Shown here: positions 1-4,890 of the stretch, piece after piece
Layout: every line of letters begins with the position of its first letter
Numbering within the stretch: position 1 is the stretch's first letter
Source: Syntrophobacter sp. DG_60
Lineage (GTDB): Bacteria > Desulfobacterota > Desulfofervidia > Desulfofervidales > DG-60
DNA: 7,136 nucleotides
Direction: 5' to 3'
Assembly (NCBI GenBank): GCA_001304365.1
Contig: LJNA01000079.1
Span: forward strand, 1-7,136
Translations under genes and position numbers: made by a program
The notes under the pieces: model-generated
What the model saw: only the letters and a program-made list of their open reading frames with translations
Told to the model about the DNA's origin: nothing
Database searches by the model: none

Positions 1-84
1 AAGCATTTGTGTTACATTACAGGTAAGGGACCGTTTCTGCGTTGTCAGCAACAAAATTGCCTTGGGTCGAAACTCTAATCTCAT
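1..84 (-). CDS. N-terminal fragment of an unrecognised protein, cut by the window edge
   Basis: An open frame begins with ATG at 84-82 on the minus strand and continues for 28 codons without a stop to base 1. The start is supported by a purine-rich ribosome binding site (AAGGAAGGT, bases 96-88) about four bases upstream, and by an in-frame TGA six codons before the ATG, so no longer N-terminus is possible. The visible peptide begins MRLEFRPKAILLL and is basic, with a short hydrophobic run. I do not recognise the family and assign no function. The gene lies 89 bases downstream of tRNA-Cys on the same strand and may be cotranscribed with the tRNAs; I see no convincing promoter in the gap. It could be a chance frame, but the start context and absence of stops favour a real gene. 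Confidence 0.5.
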   Translation of the reverse strand, partial: MRLEFRPKAILLLTTQKRSLTCNVTQML

Positions 85-173
85 GCTACCTTCCTTAATT
101 CAATCTGGTATAGTTCCCGGTTTATTTTCAATCTTCTACACAACCAGTGGGGCGGGTGATTTGAAAAAGAGAG

Positions 174-248
174 TGGAGGCGGCAACCAGATTTGAACTGG
201 TGAATCGCGGTTTTGCAGACCGCTGCCTTCCCACTTGGCTATGCCGCC
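174..248 (-). tRNA. tRNA-Cys (anticodon GCA)
   Basis: On the minus strand the sequence folds into a complete cloverleaf. The 7-bp acceptor stem GGCGGCA/TGCCGCC is perfect (248-242 with 184-178). The anticodon stem is GCGGT/ACCGC with loop CTGCAAA, giving anticodon GCA at bases 216-214. The T arm carries TTCAAATC. The discriminator base is U and the CCA end is encoded (176-174). It decodes UGC/UGU as cysteine. It is the second gene of a two-tRNA transcript, four bases after tRNA-Gly. A pyrimidine-rich run ending in five T residues follows the CCA directly, which may assist termination or 3' processing, although no separate hairpin is visible. Confidence 0.97.
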
Positions 249-252
249 TTTT

Positions 253-327
253 TGGAGCGGGAAACGGGATTTGAACCCGCGACCCCCACCTTGGCAAGGT
301 GATGCTCTACCACTGAGCTATTCCCGC
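253..327 (-). tRNA. tRNA-Gly (anticodon GCC)
   Basis: This is a complete minus-strand tRNA. The acceptor stem is GCGGGAA/TTCCCGC (327-321 with 263-257). The D arm holds the usual AGCTCAGTGGTAGAGC. The anticodon loop is TTGCCAA, giving GCC at bases 295-293. The T arm is GCGGGTTCAAATCCCGT, the discriminator is U, and CCA is encoded at 255-253. It decodes GGC/GGU as glycine. It is the first gene after a consensus-like promoter (337-365) and is separated from tRNA-Cys by only four A residues, so the two must be released from one precursor. A Gly-Cys tandem is a common bacterial arrangement. Confidence 0.97.
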
Positions 328-336
328 TTAATAAAA

Positions 337-365
337 AAATTAGCTTAAAAAAATCAGCTTGTCAA
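337..365 (-). promoter_or_regulatory. Promoter of the tRNA-Gly/tRNA-Cys transcript
   Basis: Read on the minus strand, a perfect -35 hexamer TTGACA (365-360) is followed after exactly 17 bases by TAATTT (342-337). The latter is a weaker -10 element that keeps the TA start and final T. Nine bases then lead into the first base of tRNA-Gly at 327, so the predicted start leaves only a few 5' leader bases for RNase P to remove. Position and spacing fit a housekeeping sigma-70 promoter. Confidence 0.75.
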
Positions 366-390
366 TAGCAAAAAAATCGTTTAGATCTTC

Positions 391-417
391 CTATTTGACA
401 ATGCTACTATCAAATAG
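391..417. promoter_or_regulatory. 8-bp inverted repeat, possible operator in the tRNA/rimO divergent region
   Basis: CTATTTGA at 391-398 is matched perfectly in inverse by TCAAATAG at 410-417 across an 11-base spacer. The centre-to-centre distance of 19 bases is compatible with a dimeric regulator binding one DNA face. The left arm overlaps TTGACA at 395-400 on the plus strand, which could be the -35 of the rimO operon. It could instead be a chance palindrome in AT-rich DNA; no regulator gene is in view. Confidence 0.35.
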
Positions 418-423
418 TAAATA
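395..423 (+). promoter_or_regulatory. Possible promoter of the rimO operon
   Basis: A perfect -35 hexamer TTGACA (395-400) is followed after 17 bases by TAAATA (418-423), a poor -10 that matches the consensus at only three positions. It points at rimO, whose ATG lies about 165 bases downstream, so the mRNA would have a long leader containing the octamer arrays at 459-554. I see no better forward promoter between the tRNA genes and rimO. The weak -10 makes the call tentative. Confidence 0.35.
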
Positions 424-458
424 GTTTCTTGGAGTTACACGGTTAAAATCAAATGAAT

Positions 459-554
459 GGTTAAATGTTTAAATCGTTAAATCGTTGAGCCGTCAAACCG
501 AAGATCCCTAGACTATTCGACGAATTAACTATTTAACTATTCAACGATTTGATG
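459..554. repeat. Two facing arrays of degenerate octamers in the rimO leader
   Basis: From about 459 to 499 the sequence repeats with an 8-base period in the form CGTTAAAT (CGTTAAAT, CGTTGAGC, CGTCAAAC at 475, 483 and 491). From 515 to 554 it repeats with the same period in the inverse form ATTTAACG (ATTCGACG, AATTAACT, ATTTAACT, ATTCAACG, ATTTGATG at 515, 523, 531, 539 and 547). A 10-bp perfect inverted match joins 479-488 (AAATCGTTGA) to 541-550. The two arrays could form a long imperfect hairpin around the centre at 499-514. Octamer runs of this sort look like an interspersed repeat rather than coding DNA; the stretch 331-568 holds no gene that I can support. Confidence 0.6.
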
Positions 555-595
555 TTTAGCATTGAGGCTTGAAGCGAAGGGGGCTATTTTCCCAA

Positions 596-1900
596 ATGGA
601 AAGGATATTTTTATTAAGCTTGGGTTGTCCTAAAAATCTTATAGATAGTGAAACCCTTTCAGGAACATTAACACAATCTGGCTATACCATTGTTGATAAT
701 CCTGAAGAGGCAGAGGCAATCTTAATCAGCACCTGTGCATTTATACGCCCAGCCATAGAAGAGTCAGTAGAGAGCATTCTGGAACTGGCAGAGTTTAAAA
801 AACAGGGGGATTGTAAAAAGTTAGTTGTTCTAGGGTGTTTGGTAGATAGGTATAAAGGAAAGCTTTTGCCCCTTTTGCCTGAAGTGGATGCCTGGATAGG
901 CCTTAAGGCCTTACCGTATATTTCTTCACGGCTAAAGGATGGGAATATGCCTTCTTTGGCCTTAGAGGGGCCTGGATGGTCATTAGACCATTTTTTAAAA
1001 CGTAATTTAGTTCACCCTTATGTAGCCTATGTAAAAATTGCTGAAGGGTGTTCTAATGGATGCAGTTTTTGCACTATTCCTAACATCCGGGGCAGGTTTT
1101 TCAGCCGTCCTATCTCAGAGATAAAAAAAGAAGTAGAAATGCTTACACAAAGGGGTGTGAAAGAGATTATCCTTGTAGCTCAAGATACTACTTCCTATGG
1201 GATGGATATTTATGAAAGGCCTTCCTTAAATGAACTCATCTACACACTGGACAGCATAGAAGGGCTTACCTGGTTGCGTCTGCTCTATGCCCATCCAAGA
1301 AGGGCTATGAGGCTAAGTGAGGCATTTTACCGCTGCCAGCACTTAGTGCCTTATTTAGATGTCCCTATTCAACACATCAATAATAAAGTATTAAAGGCTA
1401 TGGGAAGGGGTTATAATGGAAAGGAAGTCTATAACATTATTGATCATTTTAGAAAAAAATTACCGCATATTTCCCTAAGGACCACTGTGATAGTAGGATT
1501 TCCAGGAGAAGACAAAAAGGCTTACGGTGAGCTTATTAATTTTATAGAATACGCAGAATTTGATTTTTTGGGTGCGTTCAAATATTATCCAGAGGAAGGG
1601 ACAAGGGCATTTTGCTTTAAAAATGCCGTATCTAAAAAAGAAAAACAGAATAGATGGCAAAGGGTAATGGATACACAAAAGGGGATTTTATGGAATAAAA
1701 ATAAAAAGAGATTAGGCACGGTAGAAGAGGTATTGGTAGAAGAGAGCAGTGATAGTTTCAGCATAGCCCGTGCTGCTTGGCAGGCACCAGAGGTAGATAG
1801 CCAGATTTACATTGAACATAAAGCGAGAGCAGGAAGCATGGTAAAGATAAAGATTACAGACATTTTAGATTATGATTTAAAGGGGATTCTTTTAAAATGA
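596..1900 (+). CDS. rimO: Ribosomal protein S12 methylthiotransferase RimO
   Basis: RimO is a cytoplasmic radical-SAM enzyme that adds a methylthio group to a conserved aspartate of ribosomal protein S12. All family parts are visible. The N-terminal MTTase domain has its three cluster-binding cysteines in SLGCPKN (C11), STCAF (C47) and LGC (C81). The radical-SAM core carries the CxxxCxxC motif EGCSNGCSFC (C152, C156, C159), and a TRAM-like C-terminal region follows. The combination SLGCPKNLIDSE at the N-terminus and GCSNGCSFCTIPNIRGR separates RimO from the tRNA methylthiotransferase MiaB. At 434 residues the length is normal. A TTG at 569 in the same frame would add nine residues. I prefer the ATG because family members begin just before the SLGCPKN motif and an AAGGGGG site (577-583) lies 12 bases upstream. 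It is the first gene of a four-gene operon, and its stop overlaps the next start (ATGA). Confidence 0.95.
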   Translation: MERIFLLSLGCPKNLIDSETLSGTLTQSGYTIVDNPEEAEAILISTCAFIRPAIEESVESILELAEFKKQGDCKKLVVLGCLVDRYKGKLLPLLPEVDAWIGLKALPYISSRLKDGNMPSLALEGPGWSLDHFLKRNLVHPYVAYVKIAEGCSNGCSFCTIPNIRGRFFSRPISEIKKEVEMLTQRGVKEIILVAQDTTSYGMDIYERPSLNELIYTLDSIEGLTWLRLLYAHPRRAMRLSEAFYRCQHLVPYLDVPIQHINNKVLKAMGRGYNGKEVYNIIDHFRKKLPHISLRTTVIVGFPGEDKKAYGELINFIEYAEFDFLGAFKYYPEEGTRAFCFKNAVSKKEKQNRWQRVMDTQKGILWNKNKKRLGTVEEVLVEESSDSFSIARAAWQAPEVDSQIYIEHKARAGSMVKIKITDILDYDLKGILLK

Positions 1901-3180
1901 TTGAGATAGAGCCATTTTGTGGGATTGTTTATAATCAGAAAAAGGTAAATTTGGCTGAGGTGGTAACCCCTCCCTATGATATGATAACACCTGAAGGGGC
2001 AGAAGGGTTTTATGAGCGCAACCCCTACAATATCATTCGATTAATTCTAGGAAGGCCTAACCATAAAGAGGATTGGACCAATAGGGCAGCAATCTATTTT
2101 AAAACATGGCTAAAAGAAGGTATTCTTAAAAAACACAAAAAGAGAGGTATTTATCCTTATTATATATATTATACTGTAGGCAAGAAGGTGCAATGTCTAA
2201 AGGGTTTCATTACCAGATTGCGCTTAGAGCCCTTTGATAAAGGGATTATTTATCCTCATGAGAGGACATTTAATGGAATTGTATCTGAAAGACTAAGGCT
2301 ACTTAAGGCCTGTGAGGCCAATTTTAGTCAGGTGTTTGGACTTTATAGTGACCAGGAACACAAAATTATAGAAACCATTAATAATGAACTACCCCCTTCC
2401 CCTTTTATCCAAATTGAAACAGATAGGGTAAGGCATTGTGTTTGGGAATTGACCAATGGGCATGCCATTTCCAAGATTAAATTACTTATTAAAAATAAAA
2501 AGTTGATTATAGCCGATGGGCATCACCGCTATCAGACGGCTTTAATTTATAAACAACAGATGAATAACCTTTTTCCTAACGCATCAAAAGATGCATCATT
2601 TAATTACGTGGCAGTACATCTAACAAATCTAGAAGACCCGGGTTTAAGCATTTTGCCCAGTCATCGACTATTAACTGACAAATGTATCCCTGATTTCCAT
2701 TTAGCTGAATTTTTGAGTAAAATAAATGAATCATTTGAGATAAGCCATTACCATGACCAGACCATATTTTGGAAAAAGCTTGGGGAGATAGGAAACCATA
2801 AGGTAGCGATAGGCTTTTACTGCCAAAACCAGCCAGAGTTCTTTATATTCACTCTTAGAGCAGGAGTCATGGATGGAAAATCTATTCCAGATTCTTTGAA
2901 AGGATTGGATGTAGTAGTGCTTACAGAGTTGATTATAAAGGGGATATTAAATTTAGACCAAGCTCACTTGGAAAAAGGTATCTATTACATAAGTAAAGGA
3001 CAAGAGGCCATTAAATTAATTCAAAGAGGAAAATATAAAATGGCCTTTTTACTCAATCCAATAAAGGGTTCTCAGCTAAAGGAAGCAATTTCTAAAAATC
3101 AACTTATGCCACATAAATCTACCTATTTTTATCCTAAAATATTAACAGGATTGGTAATCAATAGCCTGAAAGATGAATAA
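1897..3180 (+). CDS. DUF1015 family protein
   Basis: This 427-residue protein belongs to the DUF1015 family, whose biochemical role is not established. Its signature segments are visible in order: an N-terminal PF..V(V)TPPYD motif (residues 24-28), RNPYNIIRL (41-49), YPHERTF (119-125) and the family hallmark ADGHHRYQTAL (206-216). The Asp-Gly-His-His-Arg cluster in that last motif looks like a catalytic or metal/phosphate-binding site, but this is inference. There is no signal peptide or membrane segment, so it is probably cytosolic. The start overlaps the rimO stop by four bases, with AGGGGA at 1881-1886 as a plausible binding site, so translation is probably coupled. The gene ends eight bases inside the following methyltransferase gene. 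The length is typical for the family and no break is visible. Confidence 0.9.
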   Translation: MIEIEPFCGIVYNQKKVNLAEVVTPPYDMITPEGAEGFYERNPYNIIRLILGRPNHKEDWTNRAAIYFKTWLKEGILKKHKKRGIYPYYIYYTVGKKVQCLKGFITRLRLEPFDKGIIYPHERTFNGIVSERLRLLKACEANFSQVFGLYSDQEHKIIETINNELPPSPFIQIETDRVRHCVWELTNGHAISKIKLLIKNKKLIIADGHHRYQTALIYKQQMNNLFPNASKDASFNYVAVHLTNLEDPGLSILPSHRLLTDKCIPDFHLAEFLSKINESFEISHYHDQTIFWKKLGEIGNHKVAIGFYCQNQPEFFIFTLRAGVMDGKSIPDSLKGLDVVVLTELIIKGILNLDQAHLEKGIYYISKGQEAIKLIQRGKYKMAFLLNPIKGSQLKEAISKNQLMPHKSTYFYPKILTGLVINSLKDE

Positions 3181-3895
3181 CGAAACCTTGGATAGCCTTT
3201 TAGGTGGAAAAATTAAGGTCATCCAAAGTAAATATGGTTACAGATTTGCTATAGATGCTGTTATTTTAGCCAATTTTGTGCATTTAAGAAAAAAAGAAAG
3301 GGTGTTGGAGTTGGGTACAGGATGTGGTATCATTTTAATATTTCTGGCCCTAAAGCATCCCCAGGTTAAAAAATTTTTCGGTCTGGAAATTCAAAAGCCT
3401 TTAGTTTATCAAGCCAAAAGGAATGTGGAATTAAATAGGTTAAATGAAAAGATTCAAATTTTATGTGCTAATATGAAGGATGTTAAAAAATTTTTTCCAC
3501 CTCTCTCGTTTGATGTAGTGATTAGTAATCCCCCTTATTATCGGTTAAGCGCAGGGCGCATAAATCCTATGGCTGAAAAGGCTATTGCTCGCCATGAAAT
3601 CATGGGATCCCTATTGGATGTAGCTAAGATTTGCATCCATGCATTAAGGGAAAAGGGCAGATTATATTTGATTTATCCTAGTTTAAGGTGTGTGCATCTT
3701 TTCTCAAGCCTACGCAGATATAGAATAGAGCCAAAGCGTATAAGGTGGGTGTATCCAAGAGAACAGGAGAGGGCCAGTTTTGTTTTAATTGAGGCCATAA
3801 AGGGGGGGAGTGAAGAAGCCAAGGTAGAACCCCCACTTTTTATTTATCAAGGGGATGGAAATTATACCAAAGAAGTATTATGTTATTATAAATAA
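3173..3895 (+). CDS. TrmN6/YfiC-like class I SAM-dependent N6-adenine methyltransferase
   Basis: The protein has a Rossmann-fold SAM-binding motif ELGTGCG (residues 46-52), an acidic ribose contact at GLEI (E72), and NPPY (119-122), the catalytic motif of enzymes methylating an exocyclic amino group such as adenine N6. The N-terminal segment QSKYGYRFAIDAVILA and the RHEI segment near residue 140 match the COG4123 family, typified by E. coli YfiC/TrmN6, which modifies A37 of tRNA1(Val). The C-terminal PPLFIY...GNYTKEV block also fits the family. The substrate is inferred to be tRNA, but family members may differ in target. At 240 residues it is full length. The start lies inside the DUF1015 gene with an 8-base overlap and only a weak Shine-Dalgarno, suggesting coupled translation. 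A run of seven G (3802-3808) is crossed in frame. Confidence 0.85.
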   Translation: MNNETLDSLLGGKIKVIQSKYGYRFAIDAVILANFVHLRKKERVLELGTGCGIILIFLALKHPQVKKFFGLEIQKPLVYQAKRNVELNRLNEKIQILCANMKDVKKFFPPLSFDVVISNPPYYRLSAGRINPMAEKAIARHEIMGSLLDVAKICIHALREKGRLYLIYPSLRCVHLFSSLRRYRIEPKRIRWVYPREQERASFVLIEAIKGGSEEAKVEPPLFIYQGDGNYTKEVLCYYK

Positions 3896-3909
3896 ATTGT
3901 GAGGTAAGT

Positions 3910-4668
3910 ATGAAAAAAAATATAGTTGTTTTAAAAGAACTACATATAGATAAGCCTATTATGCTTGCTTGTTGGCCTGGCATGGGATATGTGGCCTTGA
4001 GTATGGCTAAATATATACAGAGATACCTCAAAGCAGAAAAATTTGCCATAATTGATGCAGATGACTATTTTCAAATTCCAGGCATCACCATACAGAAGGG
4101 ACTGATTAATCCTATTTCCCTGCCCTCAAGCACCTTTTATTTTTGGGAGTCCCCTGAAAAGGATTTGATTATCTTTATTAGTGAAAGCCAGCCAGTACCG
4201 GGAAAGGAATATATATTGGCTCAGCAAATAATGGATGTAGCTGAAAGATATAAAGTAAATACCATATTCACGGCAGCTGCTATGCCTATAGAAATTAGTC
4301 ATAAGGACACCTCATCCGTATGGGCAGTGGGCTCTAATGAGGAGGTATTAAATAGGCTAAATCAAGGTGGGATAAAGCTGATGAAGGATGGTAGAATTAG
4401 TGGGATGAATGGCTCACTTTTGGGCGTGGCTAAACAGAGGGGGATCGATGGCATATGCCTCCTTGGAGAGATTCCTTATTATACTATCCAGATAGAAAAC
4501 CCTAAAGCTACTAAAGCAGTTATTGAGGTATTTTGTATGCTGACAGGCATTGTAGTAGCTACTACAGAGTTAGACGAGGTAGCTCAATATATGGAGCAAG
4601 AGGTAGATAATTACTTGCAGCTACTCCAAGAAAAGGCCAAGAAAGAACCTACCCAAACCTTACATTGA
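3910..4668 (+). CDS. PAC2 family protein (proteasome-assembly-chaperone-like)
   Basis: The 252-residue product matches the PAC2 superfamily (archaeal/bacterial COG2047 and COG1938 type, related to eukaryotic proteasome assembly chaperone 2). Recognisable blocks are WPGMGYVAL (22-30), an LIIFISESQP strand-turn (86-95), and the strongly conserved GRISGMNGSLLGVAKQRGIDG (161-181) followed by LLGEIPYY. The NPKATKAVIEVF helix is at 197-208. Residues from about 221 form an acidic-to-basic, likely coiled, C-terminal helix. Its molecular role in bacteria that lack a 20S proteasome is unknown, and no proteasome gene is in view. GAGG at 3901-3904, six bases before the ATG, is a good binding site. It is the last gene of the rimO operon, 14 bases after the methyltransferase. 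Confidence 0.85.
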   Translation: MKKNIVVLKELHIDKPIMLACWPGMGYVALSMAKYIQRYLKAEKFAIIDADDYFQIPGITIQKGLINPISLPSSTFYFWESPEKDLIIFISESQPVPGKEYILAQQIMDVAERYKVNTIFTAAAMPIEISHKDTSSVWAVGSNEEVLNRLNQGGIKLMKDGRISGMNGSLLGVAKQRGIDGICLLGEIPYYTIQIENPKATKAVIEVFCMLTGIVVATTELDEVAQYMEQEVDNYLQLLQEKAKKEPTQTLH

Positions 4669-4741
4669 TACTATATCCCCTGTGCTCTTTGTCTTTTAAA
4701 TTGTACTGGAATTATTATAACTGTTCATTGTTTTTCTATTT

Positions 4742-4829
4742 ACCGCAGAGGACGCAGAGATCACAGAGCACAAAAGCAAAGCATTTTTAAAATTCTTATT
4801 TTTCTCTGCGTCCTCTCGCACTCTGCGGT
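4742..4829. repeat. CCGCAGAGGACGCAGAGA-type palindromic intergenic element
   Basis: The left arm at 4742-4760 (A followed by CCGCAGAGGACGCAGAGA) pairs with TCTCTGCGTCCTCT at 4803-4816 over 14 bp. After an eight-base interruption (CGCACTCT, 4817-4824) it pairs again with GCGGT at 4825-4829 over 5 bp. The loop at 4761-4802 is AT-rich. The arms themselves are built of repeated GCAGAG/CGCAGAGA units and are clearly richer in G+C than the surroundings. Elements of this wording are familiar from intergenic regions of many environmental bacteria. It lies between the end of the rimO operon and the next promoter, so it may also act as a transcription terminator, although no T-run follows it. The remainder of the gap 4669-4890 is AT-rich, with no gene visible. 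Confidence 0.8.
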
Positions 4830-4853
4830 GAATAATTACGATTTATTTTTCCC

Positions 4854-4882
4854 TTGCCATTTTACATTATATTCTCTATAAT
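4854..4882 (+). promoter_or_regulatory. Near-consensus sigma-70 promoter abutting the purD-like start codon
   Basis: TTGCCA (4854-4859) and a perfect TATAAT (4877-4882) are separated by exactly 17 bases. Transcription would begin about seven bases after the -10, near 4889-4891, which is at or within two bases of the ATG at 4891. The mRNA should therefore be leaderless. An alternative reading is an archaeal-type TATA element in TTTACATTATATT (4861-4873), about 20-30 bases before the ATG, which would also give a leaderless message. Confidence 0.75.
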
Positions 4883-4890
4883 CCGTACCA

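Noticed and set aside
62..274. Plus-strand open frame of 70 codons
   Set aside because: Its second half is the antisense reading of tRNA-Cys, a common source of false proteins, and it has no ribosome binding site. The minus-strand frame at 1-84 has better start signals.
459..554. CRISPR array
   Set aside because: The repeat units are 8 bases long and degenerate with no spacers between them, which does not fit a CRISPR array.
569..595. TTG start giving RimO nine extra residues
   Set aside because: The extra residues resemble no RimO N-terminus, and they overlap the AAGGGGG site that serves the ATG at 596.
3802..3808. Run of seven G in the methyltransferase gene, a possible frameshift
   Set aside because: The reading frame continues into a C-terminal block (PPLFIY...GNYTKEV) that fits the family, so no shift is indicated.
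4669..4741. Intrinsic terminator directly after the PAC2 gene
   Set aside because: The region has T-rich stretches but no GC-rich stem ahead of them; the nearest stem is the palindromic repeat at 4742-4829.
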